Below are positions 1 through 8,756 of a stretch of DNA of 17,728 bases, piece by piece (the stretch's first letter is position 1; every line of letters starts with the position of its first letter). The stretch is taken from positions 1 through 17,728 of the forward strand of contig JAFDJI010000015.1 of the NCBI GenBank assembly GCA_019307545.1, in the 5' to 3' direction. Both the position numbers and the translations under genes were made by a program. The notes below the pieces were generated by a model, which saw only the letters and a program-made list of their open reading frames with translations, was not told the origin of the DNA and searched no databases. The DNA is from Deltaproteobacteria bacterium. GTDB lineage: Bacteria; Myxococcota_A; UBA796; GCA-2862545.

Positions 1-10
1 TCAACTCCTC

Positions 11-24
11 GAAAAGTACTTTTC
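11..24. repeat. Perfect 14-base palindrome
   Basis: GAAAAGTACTTTTC reads the same on both strands. It is AT-rich in a GC-rich neighbourhood and lies just beyond the end of the four-helix remnant. It could be an operator for a gene left of the window or a short terminator stem; nothing in the window decides this. Confidence 0.55.
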
Positions 25-28
25 CTGC

Positions 29-375
29 TCACTTTTTCCTGACACGGCCAAGAACCGAGGTGTAGCAAGGGCCACAGCACTCACGGCACAAACAGCGAAG
101 TGCGTCCAGTGAACTCCTTACACGACCCTCGGCTACGTCGAGTGACCCCGGCGCAGCCGCAGTGCCACCACTCACCGGCGGTGTCGCCGGATCAGCCCTG
201 TCAACATCGCGCCAACCCGAGCCTCCAACTGGCAGAACTGCCTCGCAAGTGTGGGATCTCCGAGGCCGACCGGAAGCGAGGCGGTGAACACCAGGGCGGT
301 CTTGCGGGCCCGTCGTGCGATGTGCCAGGCGTCGAGCCGTTCATGTGGGAAGGGATAGGTCTTCGTCGTGGTCAT
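29..375 (-). pseudogene. Probable four-helix-bundle (23S rRNA IVS-type) protein remnant
   Basis: An ATG at 375 is preceded by a good GGAGG ribosome binding site five bases away and opens a 67-codon frame that stops at 172. The N-terminus (FPHERLDAWHIARRARK, then LPVGLGDPTLARQ) resembles the start of the four-helix-bundle family often annotated as 'four helix bundle protein' or '23S rRNA intervening sequence protein', which is normally about 110-130 residues. The expected second half is missing from this frame. In another minus-strand frame, open down to a stop at 29-31, the peptide SLDVAEGRVRSSLDALR recalls the family's NIAEG motif. I infer a truncated, frameshifted copy. Codon use is less GC-biased in the second half, which fits decay. 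The family's molecular role is not settled. The match is by eye and uncertain; an intact 67-residue small protein is the alternative. Confidence 0.4.
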
Positions 376-393
376 GTCGTCCTCCGCAGTGAA

Positions 394-448
394 GAGCCCG
401 CCCGACGGCGGGTCTCACCCGCGCAGCGACCCGACGGCGGGCGGGCTC
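394..448. repeat. Large inverted repeat, possible terminator or attenuator
   Basis: Two 21-base arms (394-414 and 428-448) pair at 19 of 21 positions around a 13-base loop. Each arm also contains the 12-mer CCCGACGGCGGG. The structure lies about 190 bases past the alpha-2-macroglobulin stop and ten bases before the ribosome binding site of the small frame starting at 375. It could end the alpha-2-macroglobulin transcript or attenuate the downstream one. No T-tract follows, so a classical intrinsic terminator is not shown. Confidence 0.6.
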
Positions 449-503
449 GGAGCGGAGGAGGAACGCCGCCACGGCGATGAGCGGCCATTCCCCATGACCT
501 GCT

Positions 504-526
504 CCACGACCACGACCACGACCACG
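504..526. repeat. Short CACGAC tandem repeat
   Basis: Three full CACGAC units plus a partial unit lie in tandem. The inverted sequence GGTGGTCGTGGTC occurs at 618-630, just past the alpha-2-macroglobulin stop codon, so the transcript's 3' end could pair in several registers. A perfect palindrome GGTCGCGACC lies at 627-636. No gene is supported in 376-635. Confidence 0.5.
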
Positions 527-635
527 CCAGGGTCAATGTCAAGTCAGCGCTACCGCCCCTTCAGCAACTGGCGATGCTGCTCCAAGAGCCCGGCGAAAAC
601 TGGTTGCTCGCCACACAGGTGGTCGTGGTCGCGAC

Positions 636-3600
636 CTACTCCACGATCACCCGGTCCGAAGCACTCCGCCCAAAGGTCTCCGGCGTGTACATCTCCTCCG
701 CCTTCGTCGGTGGGACCACGAACTGGCCCGGCGTAGTAGCCAAGGCGACGTAGCTGTAGGTGTACACCCCGTCCCAGAGCAGCGACGTGTAGGCCTCCAC
801 CCGCTCGTCGCGCATGTTCTGGTGCTGGTACCACGGGCCGCGCCACCACCAGTAGCTGCCGCCCTGCGCCTCTGGATCCTCCGGAAGGGTCCCCGTGACG
901 GCGAGCGCGGGGTTCTGGGGTTCCAGACCTGCCGGGAGCGGGTCGACGAGGGCCACATGGTACCGGCGCGCAGGGGCGACCATGGTGAGTCGGACCCGCA
1001 CCCGGGACCCGGCCCGGATGTGCCAGACGCCATCCGCGTCTCGCTGGACGTCCTCGGGATCGTCGATGGCGTCGTACTCACGCACCACCGCGAAGCCGTA
1101 GTCGGCGGCCTCGTAGGTGAGGTCGCGCGGCGCGTACCGCATTCCGACCCGGTAGTAGAGGCGTCCCTGCCCTTCCTTGGCGATGGTGAGGTCCATCTCT
1201 CCGCCCGGATCGGTGAGGAAACCCATCGGAATGTCGATGAGGGCGTACTCGGTGCTCCGTCCGCGGAAGGCGTGCTCACCTGCGAAGCCCTCCCCCAGCC
1301 ATACCCGCGCCATGAAGTCCGGGGTCTGTGACTCGTAGGCATGGAAGTAGCTGTCCATCGCCAGGAGCACGAAGGCGTTCTCCTGGGTGTTGCCCCACCG
1401 TCCGCGGGTGCGGTGCGCGAGCAGACCCTGCACCAGCTTCGGGATGAGGTCGCTCTCCGGACGGGTGGTGATGAGCGCCTCGAGCAGCACCCCGTCTACC
1501 CGGCGGTCGGAGTGGAGCAGCACGTACTCCCCATCACTGTAGGAGGTGACGAAGTGCGCGCCCGCCGCGGTCTCGGCGACGTTGTTCATCAGGTGTCGCT
1601 CGATCGCCGCAACCTGGGCCTCGGCGCCACCGGCGTGCAGCACTGGGAGGATCCAGCCCTGCGCTTCCAGAGGCAGTCCCTCCACACCCGCTTCCCTCAG
1701 GAGCGCGCGCGCCTTGCCCGGGTCCTCATCCCCGAACAGGTGCCGCACGTAGACGGCGTAGGCGATGATCGTCCAGCGCGACTCCTTGGAGTACCAACTG
1801 GGGATGTGGCGCTCGACGCGGCGCAGGTAGCGCAGCGAGCTGTCCACCATCGTCTCGGGGACCTCGTAGCCCTTGGCCTTCGCCCTCGCGAGTGCGTGGG
1901 CGACGTGCACCGAGGGGTAGGGCCAGTCGCGTTCGTTGTAGCGCCACCACCCGAACCCGCCGCTGGGCGTCTGGCGCGCCTGGAGCCGCTCGATATCGCG
2001 GGCGACCGCCGACTCCAGCTCTTCGGGCGGGGGAAGCTGCTCGGCCTGGAAGGCGTCCAGAACGTCGCGCAGGGCGGCCACCGCCATCACTCGGGAGGCG
2101 ATCTGCTCGTTGCACTCGTAGGGGTACTGCACCAGGTAGATGAAGGCGTCGGTCAGGGCCTGCAGGGTGGTGGAGGACGTGGTGATCTCCAGCCCCCCGA
2201 ACTGGGTCCACACCTCGTCTGGGGCCTTCACCGGCTGCACCGCAACCCCTTCGTCGATCACCCCGTAGGTGGCGAAGGCCTCAGCGGTGGCGGGGGTCCA
2301 CACCGGGAACTCGAAGCGGGTGGCGTCGGCGAACCCGTCCGCGGCGACGACCGCCTGGAATCGAGCCGTCCCAGCCATCTCGGCCGCGACCGGGATCCGC
2401 ACTTCGACGCGGTCCTTGGCGGGCACCATCATCCGACGGCCGGCGATCCGCACCGGGGGCCCCACGGGCGCGCGGGCCACGTCGTCGATCACCCGGGCGT
2501 TCACCGCTTCGAGTGCCACCGACACGCTGCGGGGCGTGTTGGTCTGGTTCTGGACCACCAGCGGCAACTCCATGCGGTCGCCGAAGTTGAGGAATCGGGG
2601 CGGCGAGGGCCGCAACATCACCGGGAGCCGCGCGGTGACCGTGGACTCGCCGTGACCGAAGCGGCGTCCGCCTTCCACCGCAACCGCCATGAGGCGATAT
2701 CGGGTGAGGGAGTCGGGCAAGTCAAGCTGGACCTCGGCCCTGCCGTCGGCCCCGGTCCGCACCCGGGGCGCGAACAACGCGGTCGCCGCGAAATCCTCGC
2801 GAAGGGCGATGGGCGCGTCCGCAGCCGGAGCCTTCTCGCCCGCCGCCGCGACGGCAGACATGGGTTCGCCGGGTGGCGCGGGTGGGGGCATGGCCGTGGT
2901 CATGGGTGCCCGCAGCATCCGCCTCTCTCTCCGGTCCGAACCACCGCCCTCGTCCTCGAGGAGCATCTCTGCGTCCCCGAATTCCCCCGCCCCGAACCCA
3001 AGGGCACCCATTGGACCGGTCACCAAGACCTCTTGGGGCTTGGCGAGCTGCACGAAGGAGCGGAGGTGGTACTCGACCACCCCAGCCCCGAGTTGGCTGT
3101 AGAACACCGCCAGTGGATCGGGCACCCGGTACCCGGAGAGGGAGAGGACGGACTCGTCCACCGCTACCAGGGCGACCTCGGCCTGAACCGGTGCCCCGTT
3201 GGCGTCGACGACCTGGACCTCGATCACCGTGTGGCCGCCCGGCGCCAGCTCCGCCTCCCGGGGGGTGACGGTCACCGCCAGGGCACGATGATGGGGCGGT
3301 ACGGGCAGGTTGAGGGTCCCATGCCCGTGCGCCACCTGGCGCGGCACATCGGGGAGAGGCGTCCCGTCATCGTCGGTGCGCTCCGCCGTCCCCACCAGGT
3401 CCACGTCCAGGTGCACGTTGGGCACGTGGCCGTCCGTGATCGGCACGTTCAGGGTCACCGTGGATCCCTCCACCCTGAACCGCTCGCTGTGGACCAGCCC
3501 ATTGCGCCGGAGGGTCCACAGACCCTCAGCCGGGTGGAAGGGCGCCTGGACCAGGATCTCGGCCACGTCGCCGGGACCGTACTCGTCCTTGTCCGGGACC

Positions 3601-6600
3601 AGGGTGATCTCCTCCATCTGCACCCCGCGGGCGGGCCGGCCCTTGCCCCCAGAGACCCAGAGGCGGGTCTCGGTCTGGTTTGGGCGGCCATCGAGGTCTC
3701 GCACCTGGGCGCGAAGCACGTAGGAACCTCCTTCCTCGGGGGTGAAGGCGCACTGCACCGGCTCGGCGCCAGAGGTGGCGGTGCACCCCACCGTGTCCTT
3801 CTCCACCTCCTTCCATTCGCCCCGCACCCGCTCCCATTCCAGGCGAGACAGGGTGGTCTCCACCCGCTGTCCGGAGATGGGTGCGCCGTCGACGTCGACC
3901 ACGACCAGGTCCAAGTCGAGGGATTGGCCCAGCTCCACGAAGGACCGCGAGGGGCGCACACCCACGTACCAGGCCGCGGGGTGTACCAGCACCTGGTGTC
4001 GCGCCGTCCAACGCTGGCGGTTGACGTCGGTCACCGTGGCCTCGGTGTGCACGGTGTGGGGTCGCGGAGGGTTCACCCCGAGGAAATCGACGCGCGCGTG
4101 GTGCGCACCCATGCTGTCGGTCTGTCCCTCCAGGACCTTCCGATCGTAACGGCCCCCATCGGGCACCGGACCGCCCCACCACGCCGAGCGCCACCAGGGT
4201 GTCCAGGTGCCGAAACGGAATTCGCTCCAATTTGGTGGTTGGAAGGTCGCGGGCTCGCTCCAGGCCTCCCACCGCACGGGCGCTCCGGGCAGGGTACCCC
4301 CCGCGAAGTAGTTGGCGGACACCGTGACCACCGCGTGTTCGCCCAGGTAGTAGGGACCGGGGTCGGAGGTCGCGGAGACCTCGAACTCCGGCCGACGGAA
4401 CTCCTGGATCTGGAAGCCGTGGTGGTGATTGGGGTTGGAGTAGGGCACCCCCTGAGCGGAGATCTGCACGCTGGCCCAGCCGAGGTTCGGGGTCTCCGGG
4501 AGGTCGAAGGTGAAGTGGAAGCCTCCGCTGTCGCTCACCGTGGCCTCGCCCCGGGTCATCTCGTTGCCATGGGGGTCTCGCGCGACCCACTCGATCCCGC
4601 TCGGGATCTGCTCCGGCACCGACAAGTCGCCGTTCTTGCCGGGGAAGAACTCACGTACCCACCCCTTGACCGAGACCGTCTCCGCGGGCCGGTACATGTG
4701 CCGGTCGTCGAAGGTGTACCAACGCAACTGGTCGTTTGGCGGGCGCGCGGTCCAGCCCCCGTGGGTGTTCCACCAGCCGGCGCGCTCGGGAAGGAAGGCC
4801 ACGTCGGCACCCTTGCGCGCCAGGAGCAGGTGGGGCCCGCTGCTGTCGGTGCGCAGGTCCAGGGTGGCGAGCCCATTGGCGCCGGTGGTGCGGGTCGGGT
4901 CGGGCGGGGCTGGCGTACCCGAGGAGACACGAAGCTCCACGCCTTCCAGGGGACTGCCGTCCGCCAGGGAGGTGGCCCAGCCGAGCAACGCTTCGTAGTC
5001 CACGTACGCCGAGAGCCCGATCCGGGTGGCCTGGACCCACGAGATGATGTGGATCTGCTCCCACCTCTTGTTGGCCTGGGGCTGTGGCTCCACCCACACC
5101 AGCAACTGCCCGAGGCCGTCCTGGAGCCAGGGCGACAGATCGATGGAGGTCTCGATGCGTTCGTCCTCCACGAAACCTTTCACCTCGATGACCTGGTCGG
5201 TGAGGCGCTCCAGGGGAGGCGCGCCGCGCAGGCGGCCGTCGTAGCGCCAGGTGCGCATCCACTCCGAGACGCCGGCGTACTGCTGCGGCGAGGCGCGGAA
5301 CACCCGCAGCCGCATCCGGCGGTGGTTCACGGTGTAGATCGGGTAGGAGGGTTTTCCGGCGGGGTCGAGCACCAGGAAGTCGGGACCCGGGCCCTGGAAA
5401 GAGGGCTCCAAGCCGCCGTTCTTGAACCGGACGGTCTGCTCTCGTTCGAGGGTCTGCCCAAAGGTGTCCGCGAGGGCCGCGGGGAGGGTGACGGTGTAGG
5501 TCTGGTGTGCTTCGGTATCCGCGTAGATCTGCAGCGAGTACCCGGAAGCCATGGTGTTGACCCGCCGCGGGGTGGGCTCGATGGTGAGGGTCGCGGGGTC
5601 GAAGGCCTCCTCGTCCAGCGGGTTGTTGAACTGGATCGACCAGTAGCCGTCCGGGACGCACCCCTTGCTCCCCTCGTAGCAGTACTGGTCGGTGACCTGG
5701 AGCGGGTCGTAGGTGTAGAAGGTCCGGCTCTGCTTGCTCGAGGTGGTATTGGGGCCCTCGGCCGACGGAGCGCCTTTGGCCACCGTCAGGGTGAAGGTGG
5801 TGGCCGCCGGAAGCAGCTCCGCCGGCCGAAGCACCACCACCCGGTCCCCCTGAGCGGCGGACACCATCGGCCGCACCAGGTCATCTCGCTCGATCTCGAC
5901 CTCGGTAGCGGCCTGCAGCGCGTACTGCTGGCCTTTTGCGGTGAGGGTCACATGCTCCGCCATTGCGGCTGGATCCACCGCTTGATCGAAACCGAGGAAG
6001 ACGAGGGGATCGCGCTGGTGCGGCCCGTGCTGGGGATAGGCCTGCTCGAGGACGGGGGGCGGGGTGGTGAAGGTCCACGACGCGGCCTCCGCCAGGGTGC
6101 CCCCCACCTTGGAGGTGGTCCCAGTCGGGACGGTGACCGTGTAGGTGGTGGCCATGGGGAACCGGTCGTGCTCGGAGGGCTCGAAGAGCACCGTCTTGGC
6201 GCCCACCCAACGCCATTGGCCCGTCGGCTCGGGCTCGATTCGCACCGGGCGCACCCGGGTCGCTTCTTCCTGGGAGGACACCGCCACCATGGGTTGGGAG
6301 AAGGTGACGCTGAGGTGGGGTGCCATGGGGACGTCGCCCTTTGGGGCGAAGCGCAGCACCTCGAGAGGAACCACCTGTCCGGGATCGGGCACGTCGGGCT
6401 TCGCGGGCGGCGGGAAGGGAACCTGGATCGTCGCCCCGGTGCGGGGCGGGGGCTTGCTGCCCTCGCGCAAGGCGAAGGCCACACCCTCGTCCCCCTCCTC
6501 CTCCAGGGGTGGGGCACGGTCGAGCAGGGCTCGGGTCTCCGCCTCGGAGAGCGTCTCGGCGCGTGCCGGAGGGAGCGACTCCGTCCCACCACCAGCGGGC

Positions 6601-6764
6601 CCAGCCTCGCTCAGCTCGAACCGGAAGCCCTCGAGCACCGGATCTTCGGTCCACTTCAGGGGCTCGGCTCGCTCCGGGGCATCCAGCGCAATGGAGAAGT
6701 CTTCGGGCTCCGCGCCACACCCGACCAGGAACAGGACCGTGAAGAGGAAACGCGTGCAACCCAT
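636..6764 (-). CDS. Bacterial alpha-2-macroglobulin, thioester type, lipoprotein
   Basis: This is a giant protease-trap lipoprotein of 2042 residues. The ATG at 6764 has GGGAG five bases upstream. Residues 1-16 form a lipoprotein signal ending LFLVGC, so Cys16 is the predicted lipidation site. A Big_5-like Ig domain lies at about 132-235, followed by repeated macroglobulin (MG) domains. A loose Gly/Pro/Ala-rich stretch at about 1255-1320 with a basic RRERR site is the likely bait region; it is followed by the conserved ATALFAP and LPDSLTRYR segments. The thioester motif CNEQ is at 1551-1554 in an alpha-helical TED-type domain. The conserved C-terminus includes PPTKAEEMY and PETFGRSASD. In this family, cleavage of the bait exposes the thioester, which then traps the protease. 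It is longer than E. coli YfhM (about 1650 residues). No pbpC-like partner lies in the window. Two minus-strand starts are possible; an in-frame TTG at 6776 is less likely. Confidence 0.96.
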   Translation of the reverse strand: MGCTRFLFTVLFLVGCGAEPEDFSIALDAPERAEPLKWTEDPVLEGFRFELSEAGPAGGGTESLPPARAETLSEAETRALLDRAPPLEEEGDEGVAFALREGSKPPPRTGATIQVPFPPPAKPDVPDPGQVVPLEVLRFAPKGDVPMAPHLSVTFSQPMVAVSSQEEATRVRPVRIEPEPTGQWRWVGAKTVLFEPSEHDRFPMATTYTVTVPTGTTSKVGGTLAEAASWTFTTPPPVLEQAYPQHGPHQRDPLVFLGFDQAVDPAAMAEHVTLTAKGQQYALQAATEVEIERDDLVRPMVSAAQGDRVVVLRPAELLPAATTFTLTVAKGAPSAEGPNTTSSKQSRTFYTYDPLQVTDQYCYEGSKGCVPDGYWSIQFNNPLDEEAFDPATLTIEPTPRRVNTMASGYSLQIYADTEAHQTYTVTLPAALADTFGQTLEREQTVRFKNGGLEPSFQGPGPDFLVLDPAGKPSYPIYTVNHRRMRLRVFRASPQQYAGVSEWMRTWRYDGRLRGAPPLERLTDQVIEVKGFVEDERIETSIDLSPWLQDGLGQLLVWVEPQPQANKRWEQIHIISWVQATRIGLSAYVDYEALLGWATSLADGSPLEGVELRVSSGTPAPPDPTRTTGANGLATLDLRTDSSGPHLLLARKGADVAFLPERAGWWNTHGGWTARPPNDQLRWYTFDDRHMYRPAETVSVKGWVREFFPGKNGDLSVPEQIPSGIEWVARDPHGNEMTRGEATVSDSGGFHFTFDLPETPNLGWASVQISAQGVPYSNPNHHHGFQIQEFRRPEFEVSATSDPGPYYLGEHAVVTVSANYFAGGTLPGAPVRWEAWSEPATFQPPNWSEFRFGTWTPWWRSAWWGGPVPDGGRYDRKVLEGQTDSMGAHHARVDFLGVNPPRPHTVHTEATVTDVNRQRWTARHQVLVHPAAWYVGVRPSRSFVELGQSLDLDLVVVDVDGAPISGQRVETTLSRLEWERVRGEWKEVEKDTVGCTATSGAEPVQCAFTPEEGGSYVLRAQVRDLDGRPNQTETRLWVSGGKGRPARGVQMEEITLVPDKDEYGPGDVAEILVQAPFHPAEGLWTLRRNGLVHSERFRVEGSTVTLNVPITDGHVPNVHLDVDLVGTAERTDDDGTPLPDVPRQVAHGHGTLNLPVPPHHRALAVTVTPREAELAPGGHTVIEVQVVDANGAPVQAEVALVAVDESVLSLSGYRVPDPLAVFYSQLGAGVVEYHLRSFVQLAKPQEVLVTGPMGALGFGAGEFGDAEMLLEDEGGGSDRRERRMLRAPMTTAMPPPAPPGEPMSAVAAAGEKAPAADAPIALREDFAATALFAPRVRTGADGRAEVQLDLPDSLTRYRLMAVAVEGGRRFGHGESTVTARLPVMLRPSPPRFLNFGDRMELPLVVQNQTNTPRSVSVALEAVNARVIDDVARAPVGPPVRIAGRRMMVPAKDRVEVRIPVAAEMAGTARFQAVVAADGFADATRFEFPVWTPATAEAFATYGVIDEGVAVQPVKAPDEVWTQFGGLEITTSSTTLQALTDAFIYLVQYPYECNEQIASRVMAVAALRDVLDAFQAEQLPPPEELESAVARDIERLQARQTPSGGFGWWRYNERDWPYPSVHVAHALARAKAKGYEVPETMVDSSLRYLRRVERHIPSWYSKESRWTIIAYAVYVRHLFGDEDPGKARALLREAGVEGLPLEAQGWILPVLHAGGAEAQVAAIERHLMNNVAETAAGAHFVTSYSDGEYVLLHSDRRVDGVLLEALITTRPESDLIPKLVQGLLAHRTRGRWGNTQENAFVLLAMDSYFHAYESQTPDFMARVWLGEGFAGEHAFRGRSTEYALIDIPMGFLTDPGGEMDLTIAKEGQGRLYYRVGMRYAPRDLTYEAADYGFAVVREYDAIDDPEDVQRDADGVWHIRAGSRVRVRLTMVAPARRYHVALVDPLPAGLEPQNPALAVTGTLPEDPEAQGGSYWWWRGPWYQHQNMRDERVEAYTSLLWDGVYTYSYVALATTPGQFVVPPTKAEEMYTPETFGRSASDRVIVE

Positions 6765-6902
6765 GTCGACTCCCAATTCTCACCCAGCGTGCCCCTTCGA
6801 CAGGGTCGAACCCGACCCGGTTCCCGGGACCGCTCGCCAGGGCGGGGGCATGTTAGCCTCCGATGGCGTGTTTCTCGTACCGACGCTTGGGAGGGACCTC
6901 CG
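6765..6902. promoter_or_regulatory. Divergent promoter region with TTCGAC-N3-GTCGAA inverted repeat
   Basis: This 138-base gap separates the divergent alpha-2-macroglobulin and START-like genes and must hold both promoters. It contains a perfect inverted repeat, TTCGAC-AGG-GTCGAA, at 6796-6810, placed where a shared regulator could bind. No convincing -35/-10 pair stands out. The operator role is inferred. Confidence 0.4.
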
Positions 6903-7484
6903 ATGATCGTGGTGCTCGTGCTGTCGGCCGCGCTTGCCGTACCCCCTGACTACAAGGTGACCAAGGAAGACGTGGAGGGTTGCACCCTGATGCTGGGGCC
7001 CCGGGAGGCCGACGGCGTGGTGCCGATGCGTGCGGAGTGCCACTGGCCCGACATCACCCTGGAGAAGTTCGACGGGTTCTTCAAGGAGTGGGGCGATCAC
7101 GACCTGTCCTTCTCCACCGTCGAGGCCTCGGACGTAATCGGGAGCGAGGGCGGCAAGCTCCAGGTGCGCCAGGTGCACGTCACCAAGGGCATCTCGGACC
7201 GGTTCATCATCCTCGACGGCGAGCGGGTGGAGGTCGAAGGGGGCTACCGCTACCAGTGGACAAGGTCCTCCCACACCGAGACGGCGCCTGACGGCATGGT
7301 GGAGGCGATTCGCAGCGATGGGTACTGGGAGGCGACCGCGGCCGAGGCCGGCGGGGTGAATGTGGTCCACCAGCTGTCCTACGACCCGGGCGGCAGAGTG
7401 CCCGGCTTCCTTGTGCGCTGGTTCCAGACCGGCGGCCTCGCCGGAATCGTGACCGACCTTCACGCGTACCTCACTACGCATTAG
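6903..7484 (+). CDS. Exported START/SRPBCC-like protein
   Basis: This is a 193-residue protein. The ATG at 6903 has GGGAGGG seven bases upstream. The first 12 residues (MIVVLVLSAALA) look like a short signal peptide cleaved before VPPDYK. The rest has the alternating beta-strand pattern of START/polyketide-cyclase-like (SRPBCC) folds: VVPMRAECHWPDITLEKF, then FSTVEASDVIGSEGGKL, then YRYQWTRSSHTE, ending with an amphipathic helix after GGRVPGFLVRWFQTGG. Such folds bind lipids or other hydrophobic ligands; no ligand or reaction can be read from the sequence. It is divergent from alpha-2-macroglobulin and 72 bases upstream of ornithine aminotransferase on the same strand, so co-transcription with the latter is possible. 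Family assignment is by pattern only. Confidence 0.72.
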   Translation: MIVVLVLSAALAVPPDYKVTKEDVEGCTLMLGPREADGVVPMRAECHWPDITLEKFDGFFKEWGDHDLSFSTVEASDVIGSEGGKLQVRQVHVTKGISDRFIILDGERVEVEGGYRYQWTRSSHTETAPDGMVEAIRSDGYWEATAAEAGGVNVVHQLSYDPGGRVPGFLVRWFQTGGLAGIVTDLHAYLTTH

Positions 7485-7556
7485 GTGCTGATGCATGGCC
7501 GGCGCACGAATCCTGGGCGACCCGGTCCCACACCACGGTTCACCTGGGGGTCTCCC

Positions 7557-8756
7557 ATGAACCAGCCCAACGCCATCACGCTTGCCGAACAGTACGGCGC
7601 GAACAACTACCATCCGCTGGACATCGTCCTCACGCGCGGCGAGGGTGCCTGGGTGTGGGACGACGCCGGCAACAAGTACCTCGACTGCCTGGCGGCCTAT
7701 TCGGCCGTCAACCAGGGGCATTGCCACCCGCGGATCGTGCAGGCGCTCGTCGACCAGGCCTCCCAACTCACCCTCACCAGCCGCGCCTTTCACAACGACC
7801 AACTCGGCCCGTTCCTGGAGAAGCTCTGTAGGGTCACCGGCTTCGACAAGGCACTGGTGATGAACACCGGTGCCGAAGCGGTGGAGACGGCCATCAAGGC
7901 GGTCCGCAAGTGGGGCTACAAGGTCAAGGGCGTCCCAAGCGACCGCGCCGAGATCATCGTGTGCGCCGACAACTTCCATGGCCGCACCACCACGATCGTG
8001 GGCTTCTCCACCGAACCCCAGTACCGCGACGGCTACGGTCCCTTCACCCCCGGGTTCAAGGTCATCCCCTTCGGCGATGCCCGCGCGCTACGAAAGGCGA
8101 TGAAGCCCCGGACCGTCGCTTTTCTGGTGGAGCCCGTCCAGGGTGAAGCCGGGATCAACGTGCCCCCGGACGGCTACCTCGCTGCGGCACGCGAGATCTG
8201 TGATCAAAACGACGCCCTGTTCATCCTCGACGAGATCCAGACCGGATGGGGGCGCACTGGGAAGCTGTTCGCCTTCGAGCACGAGGACATTCGGCCCGAC
8301 GGCGTGACCGTCGGCAAGGCGATGAGCGGCGGCCTGTACCCGGTGAGTGCCTTCCTCGCGTCTGAGGACGTGATGGAGGTGTTCCACCCCGGCGACCACG
8401 GCTCCACCTTCGGGGGCAACCCATTGGCGAGCGCGGTCGGCATGGCCGCGCTGGACGTGCCCGTGGAGGAGGACCTCCCTGGCCGGTCCGCGGAGTTGGG
8501 AGCTTGGTTCATCGACCGGCTCCGGGCAATCGACAGCCCACACGTGGCCGAGGTCCGCGGCAAGGGACTGTTTGTCGGCGTGGAGCTCAAGGAGTCGTCC
8601 GGCTCCGCCCGTCCCTTCTGCGAGCGGCTCAAGGACGCGGGGATCCTGTGCAAGGAGACCCACGAGCAGGTGATCCGCTTCGCGCCCCCGCTAGTGGTGG
8701 AGAAGGAAGCGCTGGAGTGGGCACTGCCGAGGATCGAGAAGGTGCTCACCTCATAG
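7557..8756 (+). CDS. rocD: Ornithine aminotransferase
   Basis: This is a cytoplasmic PLP enzyme that converts ornithine and 2-oxoglutarate to glutamate-5-semialdehyde and glutamate, linking arginine breakdown to proline and glutamate. The 399-residue length matches the family. Diagnostic segments are AEQYGANNYHPLDIVLTRGEG, MNTGAEAVETAIKAVRKWGY, NFHGRT, LDEIQTGWGRTGK and VGKAMSGG, whose Lys254 should bind PLP, and GDHGSTFGGNPLA. The ATG at 7557 was chosen because the family begins near here and a GGGGG tract lies six bases upstream; the frame stays open back to 7485 but that stretch is not conserved in style. The stop overlaps the convergent S8 protease by 11 bases. Arginase or other arginine-catabolic genes are not in the window. 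Confidence 0.96.
   Translation: MNQPNAITLAEQYGANNYHPLDIVLTRGEGAWVWDDAGNKYLDCLAAYSAVNQGHCHPRIVQALVDQASQLTLTSRAFHNDQLGPFLEKLCRVTGFDKALVMNTGAEAVETAIKAVRKWGYKVKGVPSDRAEIIVCADNFHGRTTTIVGFSTEPQYRDGYGPFTPGFKVIPFGDARALRKAMKPRTVAFLVEPVQGEAGINVPPDGYLAAAREICDQNDALFILDEIQTGWGRTGKLFAFEHEDIRPDGVTVGKAMSGGLYPVSAFLASEDVMEVFHPGDHGSTFGGNPLASAVGMAALDVPVEEDLPGRSAELGAWFIDRLRAIDSPHVAEVRGKGLFVGVELKESSGSARPFCERLKDAGILCKETHEQVIRFAPPLVVEKEALEWALPRIEKVLTS

Noticed and set aside
504..526. CACGAC repeats as a CRISPR array
   Set aside because: Units are six bases, uninterrupted by spacers; this is a simple tandem repeat.
1341..7484. A plus-strand open frame of over 2000 codons antisense to alpha-2-macroglobulin and running into the START-like gene
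   Set aside because: It is the GC-rich antisense shadow of a gene with clear domains; the translation is low-complexity Gly/His/Arg/Val. Only its last 193 codons (from 6903) have a start site, a ribosome binding site and a recognisable product.
7485..7556. Upstream extension of the ornithine aminotransferase frame
   Set aside because: The 24 extra residues are Pro/Arg/Gly-rich and do not resemble an aminotransferase N-terminus; the ATG at 7557 gives the usual length.
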